6,385 bases of DNA from Desulfobacterales bacterium S5133MH16 (GTDB lineage: Bacteria > Desulfobacterota > Desulfobacteria > Desulfobacterales > UBA11574). A program made the translations under genes and the position numbers. The stretch's first letter is position 1. The number at the start of each line of letters is the position of its first letter. Positions 1 through 5,381 of this stretch are shown here, in pieces. Under the pieces are notes generated by a model. That model searched no databases. It worked only from the letters and a program-made list of their open reading frames with translations, and was not told the DNA's origin. The DNA is taken from positions 1-6,385 of the forward strand of contig MAXL01000116.1 in assembly GCA_001751005.1 (NCBI GenBank). Direction: 5' to 3'.

Positions 1-78
1 AAGAAATGTCTCCCCATCTACCCAAAATCAGGCATTTAATGCCCTCTTGTTTCTTACAGAAATGTTTTAAATATTTCA

Positions 79-332
79 TTGACGGCTTCGTAAAAAGTCC
101 AACTTCTGCGTTGCGCTGCATCCCCTGCCCAGTTAAATTTTTATAATAACATAACGGGCTTATGGTAAAATCTTTCTTTCTTCATTGAGCGGATAAACAC
201 GCAAAGTATTTATTTAACCGGGTGAATCATTGCAGCGTACTATAAGTACGCCTCATTCCTCAGGATTTGCGCGCCTTGAATTTGGAGCTTTTTACTTTGC
301 CGTCGGATTTTGACTCTTTACGAGACTGACAA
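79..332. mobile_element. Family A palindromic element, copy 1 (MITE-like, with nested insert)
   Basis: The element starts TTGACGGCTTCGTAAAAAG and ends with an imperfect inverted copy at 312-332 (16 of 21 positions match). TTCATT lies on both sides (75-80 and 333-338) and reads as a target-site duplication. Removing the element plus one TTCATT restores the integrase frame, which is direct evidence that it inserted. Bases 231-300 match 5431-5500 of copy 2 at 68 of 70 positions. It contains the hairpin GCGTACTATAAGTACGC at 235-251. No protein is encoded, so movement would need a transposase acting in trans. It is longer than the 155-bp copy 2 because a second element is nested at about 122-227. 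Exact ends are uncertain by one to three bases because the terminal TT overlaps the duplication. Confidence 0.8.
122..227. mobile_element. Family C palindromic element nested in family A copy 1
   Basis: Ends are CCTGCCCAGTTAAAT on the left and ATTTAACCGGGTGAA on the right, giving an inverted repeat CCCnGTTAAAT about 100 bp apart. The same two ends recur at 2194-2295 around an unrelated interior. The insert sits at the apex of family A copy 1, where copies 2 and 3 have only a short linker. The interior is AT-rich with no ORF. I see no convincing target duplication, so boundaries are approximate. Confidence 0.6.
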
Positions 333-573
333 TTCATTAGAGGGCGAGAAAATTGATGCAGTCCGGGCGCGAAAAAAGCGAAATCTTCCGGTGGTAATGA
401 CCAAAGATGAAGTTAAAAAAATAATCATGACCATGTCAGGTGTAAATCAATTGATGGCAAAATTGATTTATGGTAGTGGAAAGAACAGATTCTGGAAATT
501 GTTCAGTCAAACATGGAGGCTGTTGTTAAAAGTTACTTTTGCAACATTAGGGATTATACTGACAACAAAGAAT

Positions 574-715
574 GAGACCTTTGAAAAATGTTCGATTTTG
601 TTCAAGGCCAAGGAAGGCGAAAATTTTAACCACAGGAATACATTGAGTATTTTGAGGATTAAAATTTGAGCCTGACGCCGGAATTGGGCAAAAGGGAGCG
701 TTTTGCAAAGGTCTC
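574..715. mobile_element. Family B palindromic element (MITE-like) with 5-bp target duplication
   Basis: This is a 142-bp element with terminal inverted repeats GAGACCTTTGAAAAATGTTC on the left and the inverted form GAGACCTTTGCAAAACGCTC on the right (17 of 20 match). It is flanked by a perfect AGAAT duplication at 569-573 and 716-720. An inner inverted repeat (AAATTTTAA near 620-630 against TTAAAATTT near 659-667) lets it fold as an interrupted hairpin. There is no ORF of its own. A 17-nt end of the same family recurs at 4189-4205. Mobilisation by an unlinked transposase is inferred. Confidence 0.75.
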
Positions 716-745
716 AGAATATCAACCACATCAAGGTTACAATAC

Positions 746-750
746 AGAGG
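746..750 (+). promoter_or_regulatory. Ribosome binding site deciding the start at 757
   Basis: AGAGG lies six bases before ATG 757. It favours this start over the in-frame ATG at 703, which lies inside the family B element and would add 18 residues encoded partly by the repeat. Confidence 0.65.
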
Positions 751-756
751 TATCCA

Positions 757-1296
757 ATGGGAGAAATTAAAAGCACCCTCGATCTTGTTATGGAAAAGAC
801 CAGGCACCTTACCCTCAGCCAGGAGGAAAAGGAGGAGCAAAAACATATTGAAGTCAATAAGAGGTTAAAGGGCCTTTTGCAAAAATATCAGGACAATCTA
901 TTAAAAAAGGAACATCTGGAAAAAGAACTGGACAGCTTAAGAAAAGCCTATGATTTGAAGGTGGATAAGATGCTGTCGCGGATGCTTTTAGACAGTCTTA
1001 AGCTAGGGCATAAAAATGAGTCCCTTCTTGAGTTGTTAAATGAAATTTGCGGCTTAGACATATCGGGGCTTGAGACATTATTCCACGATTTTCAGGATGC
1101 CGTCGGGTTTGAATCTGAAAAAAGGATAAAAGAGGTAAAAGCAGATCTGGCAGAAAAGCGTTTTATTTCAGGTTCCGCTGTTGTGCCTAATTTGGAGACC
1201 GACAATGAATTGATATTAACCGTTAAGGAGATTAAGGATAAATTTGATCAGATTCTAGTTCGGGAAAAGACCGCCTTGTATGACCGCACCTCGTAG
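757..1296 (+). CDS. Hypothetical coiled-coil protein, 179 aa
   Basis: I do not recognise a named family. The protein starts MGEIKSTLDLVMEKTRHLTL and is soluble-looking, with no signal peptide or membrane segment. Residues about 20-75 are rich in Lys, Glu and Leu with heptad-like spacing and probably form a coiled coil. A central part (about 80-125, with LLELLNEICGLDISGLETLF) looks globular and helical. A further charged helical stretch leads to KRFISGSAVVPNLETDNE and a Lys/Asp-rich tail. The start was chosen for its AGAGG at six bases. It begins 41 bp after the family B element, so any promoter lies in or before that repeat, or the gene once followed the disrupted ORF upstream with a short overlap. 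It converges on the hydrolase gene with 32 bp between stops and no obvious terminator. The intact frame argues that it is still in use. Confidence 0.75.
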   Translation: MGEIKSTLDLVMEKTRHLTLSQEEKEEQKHIEVNKRLKGLLQKYQDNLLKKEHLEKELDSLRKAYDLKVDKMLSRMLLDSLKLGHKNESLLELLNEICGLDISGLETLFHDFQDAVGFESEKRIKEVKADLAEKRFISGSAVVPNLETDNELILTVKEIKDKFDQILVREKTALYDRTS

Positions 1297-1328
1297 ATAC
1301 TGCAAACTCGGCTCGTGAGAAATGCGGG

Positions 1329-1994
1329 TTAGATGTGGGTTAACCAAAATTGTTGCAAATGAGCGAAGTTTGTCTCGACATCCTTTGCCCCGCTAATGAT
1401 ATCACCATGACCCGGCAATAGCCATTCGATCTCAAGTTTTGCGAGCTTTTTGATGCTTTCTTTAAGCACTGAACCATTGCCGCCGGGAAGATCCGTACGT
1501 CCGATACCCTCTTTAAAAACCAGATCGCCCGTGAACATTAGCTTTTGGTCCGGCCAGTAAAGTGAGACCGATCCAGGTGAATGACCCGGGGTGTGAAGTA
1601 CCTTTAGGTTAAGGCCATTTACAGAAATGTCGCCTTCTTTGAGAAAAAAATCGGGGGTGATTAAATCCGGATTGATACCAATGGAGGCGCTGACATATTT
1701 ATCGATGGTTTTTAAAAAATTCCATTCCTTATGATGGAGCGTCATAAGGGCCGGGGTTTCTTTGAATAATTGAACAGCCTCAATGTGGTCAGGGTGGGCA
1801 TGGGTGCATATGATCAATCCGATATCTTCGAGCGTCAGACCTAATTTCATAAGCCCTTCCCGTACGTGATCAAACAGATTGCTGTGACCCGGATCGATTA
1901 GGACACGGGTTGGTCCGTCAATCAAATATGTGTTGCAGTTGTTGGCGGACATTGATTTCCAGATAAAGGTGTGAATGTTATTGATAATTTTCAT
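1329..1994 (-). CDS. Metallo-beta-lactamase-fold hydrolase, glyoxalase II-like
   Basis: A 221-aa cytoplasmic enzyme of the metallo-beta-lactamase superfamily. The metal ligands are all visible: THAHPDH at residues 64-70 (His65, His67, Asp69, His70), TPGHSPGS with His138, TGD with Asp157 and PGHGD with His196. GIGRTDLPGG at 163-172 is the signature seen in YcbL/glyoxalase II-like and persulfide dioxygenase-like members. Length fits the single-domain type without the C-terminal glutathione-binding domain of classical glyoxalase II, so a thioester, lactone or related substrate is possible and I do not assign one. The ATG at 1994 has only a weak purine-rich AGAAAG ahead of it. It is separated from the radical SAM gene upstream on the same strand by 403 bp with a terminator, so it is probably its own transcription unit. 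Confidence 0.88.
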   Translation of the reverse strand: MKIINNIHTFIWKSMSANNCNTYLIDGPTRVLIDPGHSNLFDHVREGLMKLGLTLEDIGLIICTHAHPDHIEAVQLFKETPALMTLHHKEWNFLKTIDKYVSASIGINPDLITPDFFLKEGDISVNGLNLKVLHTPGHSPGSVSLYWPDQKLMFTGDLVFKEGIGRTDLPGGNGSVLKESIKKLAKLEIEWLLPGHGDIISGAKDVETNFAHLQQFWLTHI

Positions 1995-2005
1995 GAGAAT
2001 CTTTC

Positions 2006-2021
2006 TTTTACGAGTCTGTCA
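2006..2021. repeat. Solo end resembling family A terminus
   Basis: TTTTACGAGTCTGTCA resembles the right end of family A copy 1 (CTTTACGAGACTGACAA). No left arm is found nearby. It sits 12 bp from the hydrolase ATG, in its 5' untranslated region. It may be a decayed remnant or chance similarity. Confidence 0.35.
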
Positions 2022-2089
2022 TAAATGGCAAACAAAATACCACAAATCGATATGCTTGAAAACCTTTTTGCACAACCCTAACCCGAATA

Positions 2090-2127
2090 AGCCCGCCCTC
2101 CTGCCAAGCGGAGTAAGGCGGACGGGC
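2090..2127. repeat. GC-rich imperfect hairpin
   Basis: GCCCGCCCTCC and the inverted partner GGAG, GGCGG, CGGGC pair around CTGCCAAG with a few bulges. The GC content contrasts with the AT-rich surroundings. It has no T-run on + and is not an obvious terminator. It probably belongs to another dispersed palindromic repeat group. Confidence 0.45.
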
Positions 2128-2142
2128 CGGAACGAAAAATAT

Positions 2143-2312
2143 TTGCCACAAAGGCACTAAAACACAAAGGATATATTTATTATTCTTTCTTCGCCTGCCC
2201 TGTTAAATATTGAAAAACCAGGATCGATTTTTGTTAAAAAGTACCATCGAATATCTATACTAAGCGAAATTTAGAACTATTTAACAGGGTGAACCTTGGT
2301 GCCTTAGTGGCA
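2143..2312. repeat. Composite palindrome: GCCACnAAGGCAC arms around a family C element
   Basis: The outer arms are TTGCCACAAAGGCACTAA at 2143-2160 and CCTTGGTGCCTTAGTGGCA at 2294-2312, which pair as TGCCACnAAGGCACyAA. The left arm continues with a further ACACAAAGG, giving short CACnAAr units at roughly 8-9 base steps. The inner pair is CCCTGTTAAAT (2198-2208) and ATTTAACAGGG (2279-2289), a perfect 11-bp inverted repeat, with TTCGCCTG and TGAA beyond. This inner pair matches the ends of the element at 122-227. I read it as a family C element inside, or fused with, a second palindromic repeat. Confidence 0.55.
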
Positions 2313-2333
2313 GAATGGAAAAAGTTTTGCTAT

Positions 2334-2374
2334 AAAAAGCACCCCGGTGAAATTGACTCTGTATTTCACTGGGC
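2334..2374 (-). terminator. Intrinsic terminator of the radical SAM gene
   Basis: On the minus strand the order is GCCCAGTGAAAT, a nine-base loop, ATTTCACCGGGG, then TGCTTTTTATAG. The stem has one A-C mismatch and the T-run follows at once. It lies 24 bases past the TAG of the radical SAM gene and separates it from the hydrolase gene downstream. Stem arms are at 2342-2353 and 2363-2373 on +. Confidence 0.75.
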
Positions 2375-2397
2375 AAGCAAAATTTACAACCAAGGGC

Positions 2398-4146
2398 CTA
2401 TCTGCCGGGAACGAGGGAAGGTTTACATGAAACGCATCTGATTTTTGAGGATAGTGGTTTGGAGTATGCCTGTGCGGTACTCTCCAGGGCCAGGGCCGCA
2501 GCATTTTTTTCGTAAAAAGAAACGGGCTCATATGTCCATCCGTTTGACAGGCGTTTTTCTTCTTTTTTCAGAGCAGCGTAAACGTATAGTCCTGCCAGCG
2601 GAGCTATAATCCTTGTCTTCCAGCCGAAGGTTTCGTAAATTTCTTGGAGCAGAGAATTCATTTTTGCGGCCATTCGTTTATTTGTCCGGAATCGTCTCTT
2701 CATCGCCCAGACAGCAGCGGCATAAGTTGTTCGGAGCGGCTTGACTTCCCATGCAAAACGGTCTCGAATACGCTTGTCCGGGTAGTCTTTGTATCTTTTC
2801 CAGCCCTTTAATAAGGTTTTGATCAATCGGGCAAGGCTGGGGCCGTTGACCTCAAAATCACGCTGGAAAGCGTCGAGAATAAATTGTTCTTCCCGGCCGT
2901 TGCGAATATGTTGATGCCGGTAATTAAAGCGATACTGCCCATGGATGTCCGCCAGCGGGAATTCCGATTCGGCCAAAAGAGTTCCGTCTTTTCGATGCTG
3001 TTCATACAGCGGCGTCCCGGGAATCGGGATGTACAGCATAAACTGATGAAAATCCGTATCATGGCTGACGGCGTAGTCTATGATGCGATAAATGTTGTCG
3101 GGGGTATGGTTTTCCAGGCCGATAATCGATGACCCCAGAACGCGAATTCCATGGGATTGAAGATATCGAACCAGAGGCAACGTCTCTACATTGTTGAGCT
3201 TGGAATATTGGCTTTGTTCGCCTTCCAGTCCCATCCACACCCAGGATATTCCCAGACCCACCAGTTGCTCAATGGTATAAGATTTTAATGCCCTGGCCGA
3301 GCTGAAAACATATAGTGCCCAGCTTTTATTGCTTTTTTGCATCAACTCAAGAAGTCGCAGCGCCCTTTTTCGATGCAGGAGAAAATTTTCATCCATGGTA
3401 AAAAAAGATCGAACTTTGAGTTTTTCTTCCAGTTGACACATGACGGAAAAAAGCTCATCTCCGGTTTGGTAAAAGTTGATAAATTTGCCCTTGCCGCCGA
3501 ATAATGCAGAAGTCGAACAAAAATTACAGCCCACCGGGCAACCCACGGAAGGGAGTAAGACAGCGGCGGTATCACCGGGTTTGTCCCGAAGCGCAATCCC
3601 CATTATTCGGGTGCCTAATCCCGAATAGACCAGCGGATGCCTTATGGCGGCTGTTTTATCCTGTCCAAGAAAGGTTCGAAACCATTGAATACCCTCTCCC
3701 TTGACAATATGATCCGCGTCGATGATTTCGTGGATGCCGCCTTTATTTGCCACATGTCCTCCAACGACAATCGTTGCTTTTGGCAGGTATTTCCTGACCA
3801 GTTCACACATTTTTTTCAGTTTTCCGATATTGGGTATAATTGAGCTGATGCCGACGATGTCGTAGGAATGATGCTCGATTTCATGAACAAAACGGTCCAG
3901 GGATGGAAAGTCGAGGAGGGTGCAGGGGGCTTCGATATTGCCCTGAATTAACATCAATCCGAAGCTGCGATGAAACATTCGAAGGGAAAAACCGTCCTGG
4001 ACCCTTGTGACCTGGTTATGATAAAGTTCCATGGGATTGATTTCACGGCTTCCATATTTGTCGTTTTGGGCATATGGTCCAAAGACGCTGGATAATAAAA
4101 CTTTGGCACGGGTTCCGAGTGGATGGACTGATGATGCAGTATTCAT
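2398..4146 (-). CDS. B12-binding-type radical SAM protein, unknown substrate
   Basis: A 582-aa protein of the cobalamin-domain radical SAM class, whose members use S-adenosylmethionine and a 4Fe-4S cluster for methyl transfer or ring and bond rearrangements. Residues about 14-165 form a Rossmann-like cobalamin-type domain (YDIVGISSIIP at 95-105, VVGGHVAN at 127-134), but I see no DxHxxG motif, as in many members. The cluster motif is CPVGCNFC, Cys203, Cys207 and Cys210. Barrel landmarks are MDENFLL (251-257), MGLEGE (305-310), SSIIGLENHTPD (339-350) and IPIPGTPLYE (373-382). A basic, largely helical C-terminal region of about 180 residues ends with CVSC (571-574), which might bind metal. AAGGA at 4154-4158 lies seven bases before the ATG, supporting this start. 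It is divergent from the kinase operon, so the two may share regulation. Substrate unknown; lipid, hopanoid, pigment or cofactor roles are all possible. Confidence 0.88.
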   Translation of the reverse strand: MNTASSVHPLGTRAKVLLSSVFGPYAQNDKYGSREINPMELYHNQVTRVQDGFSLRMFHRSFGLMLIQGNIEAPCTLLDFPSLDRFVHEIEHHSYDIVGISSIIPNIGKLKKMCELVRKYLPKATIVVGGHVANKGGIHEIIDADHIVKGEGIQWFRTFLGQDKTAAIRHPLVYSGLGTRIMGIALRDKPGDTAAVLLPSVGCPVGCNFCSTSALFGGKGKFINFYQTGDELFSVMCQLEEKLKVRSFFTMDENFLLHRKRALRLLELMQKSNKSWALYVFSSARALKSYTIEQLVGLGISWVWMGLEGEQSQYSKLNNVETLPLVRYLQSHGIRVLGSSIIGLENHTPDNIYRIIDYAVSHDTDFHQFMLYIPIPGTPLYEQHRKDGTLLAESEFPLADIHGQYRFNYRHQHIRNGREEQFILDAFQRDFEVNGPSLARLIKTLLKGWKRYKDYPDKRIRDRFAWEVKPLRTTYAAAVWAMKRRFRTNKRMAAKMNSLLQEIYETFGWKTRIIAPLAGLYVYAALKKEEKRLSNGWTYEPVSFYEKNAAALALESTAQAYSKPLSSKIRCVSCKPSLVPGR

Positions 4147-4173
4147 AATCTATTCCTTGATTTTTGGAGGTGT

Positions 4174-4205
4174 ATGACCGAAAACGGTCATTTTTCAAAG
4201 GTCTC
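4174..4205. repeat. Perfect hairpin joined to a family B end
   Basis: ATGACCG AAAA CGGTCAT is a perfect 7-bp stem with a four-base loop (4174-4191), followed on + by TTTT. The overlapping CATTTTTCAAAGGTCTC at 4189-4205 matches, in inverted form, the first 17 bases of the family B element at 574-590 exactly. No second family B end is evident. It lies in the likely 5' untranslated region of the radical SAM gene, 28 bases from its ATG. On + it looks like a terminator that would stop transcription antisense to nothing known, so its role is unclear. Confidence 0.55.
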
Positions 4206-4241
4206 AATGTATGGTTTGATATAATAGGGATGATTGAAAAA

Positions 4242-4304
4242 TTACAGAGGTCTTTTTTGGTTTTACAAAAGTTTTACAAAGCGTAGATAAATTTGTTATA
4301 TAAT
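4242..4304 (+). promoter_or_regulatory. Candidate promoter and OmpR-type operator for the kinase-regulator operon
   Basis: TTTTACA occurs at 4261-4267 and again at 4272-4278, an exact 11-bp period with a 4-bp spacer. This is the geometry of direct repeats bound by OmpR/PhoB-type dimers. A further TTACA at 4242-4246 lies 21 bp (two turns) upstream. The second repeat supplies a -35-like TTTACA (4273-4278), followed after 18 bp by TATATA (4297-4302, overlapping TATAAT at 4299-4304). Autoregulation by the regulator encoded at 5564-6295 is inferred, and the divergent radical SAM gene could also be a target. Confidence 0.45.
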
Positions 4305-4347
4305 TTTTTAAAGTTGACCGGGGGAAATTGTATCCTTAAAGGTATCT

Positions 4348-4431
4348 ATGAGTTTGAGAAAATTGCAACTCGATTTCCTCCAAAATATTTTCATTAAAAA
4401 ACAGTTGGTTAATCAATGGAACGGGCAATAA
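4348..4431 (+). CDS. Possible 27-aa leader peptide overlapping the kinase start
   Basis: ATG 4348 is preceded by AAAGG (4338-4342) at a five-base spacing, a better ribosome binding site than the kinase has. The frame starts MSLRKLQLDFLQ, ends QWNGQ and stops at TAA 4429-4431, overlapping the first 16 bases of the kinase gene in another frame. The peptide is basic and amphipathic, with no membrane segment. A role in translational coupling, with ribosomes ending here restarting at ATG 4416, is inferred. It might instead be a chance frame. I know of no homologue. Confidence 0.4.
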   Translation: MSLRKLQLDFLQNIFIKKQLVNQWNGQ

Positions 4432-5381
4432 CTCGAACAAAATGGTTTTTTCATCCTATCTTTATCTTTATTTTTTCCATCGTGGCGTTGGCCATGTCCC
4501 TTGTATTGTATATTTACTGGTACATGGAGGTCAGCACAGGGCTCAAGGAGGTTGCGCGAAAATTCAACCTCGATTCGAGTCAGTTTCTTAAATCTGAAAC
4601 CTGGGTAGTTATTCTGATTCTTTCGATTCTTGTTGGAATCATTCTGGTAGGGATTTTTATTATTTTTGTGTACAATCAAAAAATAATACAGCTTTACCGG
4701 TTGCAACACAATTTTATAAATAATTTTACCCATGAGCTCAAAACCCCGGTTACGTCGTTGAAACTTTATCTGGAAACATTCACAAAATACGAACTTACCC
4801 GTGATGAGCAGCTAATGTATCTTGATTACATGGTTCAGGATGTGGGACGACTTTCGGACAATATCAACCGCATCCTGAATCTCGCCAGAATTGAAAGCAA
4901 AATTTACGGTGAGGAGTTCGTTGAAGCGGATCTTGTGGCCACGGTTGAGCAGTTTATTAAAGATAATGACCAGCTTTTTCGCAATTGCAGAATCAATATT
5001 CACAACTCTTCGGGACGCTCTTTTGCATATCGAATTAATTTGTCTTTATTTGAAATGCTCTTGATGAATCTTATGACCAATGCCGTTAAGTATAATGAAT
5101 CCGAAAAACCAAGAATAGATATTATCTTTGAGTTGTATCATCGAAGATTGCATATACGATTTGAGGACAACGGGATCGGAATTGAAAAGACGGAAATCAA
5201 AAAAATTTTCAAGAAATTTTATCAGTCAGGCCGGGCGGATGATATGACAGCCAGGGGGAGCGGACTCGGGTTGCATCTGGTGCAAAATATTGCACGGATT
5301 CATAAAGGAAAAGTCGTTGCTCAAAGCATGGGGCGCGGAAAAGGATCGGTTTTTACTTTGATGCTTCCTTATAAACCTTGA
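4416..5381 (+). CDS. Membrane sensor histidine kinase (OmpR-partner type)
   Basis: A 321-aa inner-membrane kinase that should phosphorylate the regulator encoded next. Two membrane helices, about residues 12-36 and 63-86, enclose only about 26 periplasmic residues, so sensing is probably within the membrane or through a partner protein. The H-box is NFTHELKTP with phospho-acceptor His106. The ATPase domain shows the N-box NLMTNAVKYN (218-227), DNGIGI (251-256), FKKFYQ (265-270) and GSGLGLHLV (281-289). No HAMP or PAS domain is visible between TM2 and the H-box. ATG 4416 directly follows an in-frame TAA at 4410 and has no clear ribosome binding site, but the overlapping small ORF may deliver ribosomes. 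The stop TGA and the end of the last sense codon belong to a family A element. The ligand cannot be read from the sequence. Confidence 0.92.
   Translation: MERAITRTKWFFHPIFIFIFSIVALAMSLVLYIYWYMEVSTGLKEVARKFNLDSSQFLKSETWVVILILSILVGIILVGIFIIFVYNQKIIQLYRLQHNFINNFTHELKTPVTSLKLYLETFTKYELTRDEQLMYLDYMVQDVGRLSDNINRILNLARIESKIYGEEFVEADLVATVEQFIKDNDQLFRNCRINIHNSSGRSFAYRINLSLFEMLLMNLMTNAVKYNESEKPRIDIIFELYHRRLHIRFEDNGIGIEKTEIKKIFKKFYQSGRADDMTARGSGLGLHLVQNIARIHKGKVVAQSMGRGKGSVFTLMLPYKP

Larger units (their letters stand above)
1..479 (+). pseudogene. Broken integron-integrase-like tyrosine recombinase, N-terminal part
   Basis: Tyrosine recombinases of the integron-integrase group cut and join attachment sites. 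This fragment covers the N-terminal SAM-like DNA-binding domain and the start of the catalytic domain. Reading from base 2 gives STQNQAFNALLFL, then one base is missing around 53-55 and the frame continues as YRNVLNISL. A palindromic element occupies 79-332. Beyond it the frame resumes with LEGEKIDAVRARKKRNLPVV, MTKDEVKKII and QLMAKLIYGSG, all typical of the family. Similarity stops at about 479, where family members continue with the first catalytic Arg (GLR..E), so none of the R-H-R-Y catalytic residues remain here. The 5' end lies outside the window. I infer an inactive relic of an integron or related recombinase locus. The region is too short to exclude a non-integron Xer-like relative, and the IntI-specific insertion is not covered. 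Confidence 0.8.
480..770 (+). pseudogene. Unrecognised ORF remnant split by family B element
   Basis: In the frame of codon 480-482 the sequence reads open as WKEQILEIVQSNMEAVV and onward to NIRDYTDNKE at 572. There the family B element brings an in-frame TGA at 573-575. If that element and one copy of AGAAT are removed, the frame continues through YQPHQGYNTEVSNGRN to a TAA at 768-770, overlapping the start of the next gene. I do not recognise the peptide. It could be the 3' end of a gene whose front was lost where the integrase fragment stops, since the frame is preceded directly by a TAG and has no ribosome binding site. It may also be non-coding sequence that happens to be open. Confidence 0.35.
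1995..2397. other. 403-bp intergenic region filled with inverted repeats
   Basis: I see no credible gene here. From left to right it holds a family A-like end (2006-2021), an AT-rich stretch that must contain the hydrolase promoter, a GC-rich hairpin (2090-2127), a nested palindrome with a family C core (2143-2312), and the terminator of the radical SAM gene (2334-2374). The 61-codon open frame at 1975-2160 on + overlaps the hydrolase start and several of these repeats and looks like chance. Confidence 0.7.

Noticed and set aside
31..43. GGCATTTAATGCC small palindrome
   Set aside because: It lies inside integrase coding sequence (QAFNAL) and has only a 5-bp stem; likely a codon coincidence.
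310..669. A 119-codon open frame on + that could be called a gene
   Set aside because: Its first codons lie in the family A element, its middle is integrase debris and its last third runs through the family B element. It is a chimera of remnants.
703..756. In-frame upstream ATG for the coiled-coil protein
   Set aside because: The ATG is within the family B terminal repeat and has no ribosome binding site. ATG 757 has AGAGG at six bases.
547..846. A 99-codon frame on -
   Set aside because: It spans the family B palindrome and the antisense of the coiled-coil gene; palindromes often stay open by chance on the opposite strand.
1975..2160. A 61-codon frame on +
   Set aside because: It overlaps the start of the clear hydrolase gene on the other strand and runs through hairpin repeats; the composition is not protein-like.
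4174..4195. Hairpin plus T-run read as an intrinsic terminator on +
   Set aside because: No + strand gene ends before it and the radical SAM gene is transcribed the other way. The T-run belongs to the family B end, so I list it as a repeat.
4221..4226. ATAATA read as a minus-strand -10 (TATTAT) for the radical SAM gene
   Set aside because: No acceptable -35 is found at 16-18 bp, so the promoter on that strand is left uncalled.
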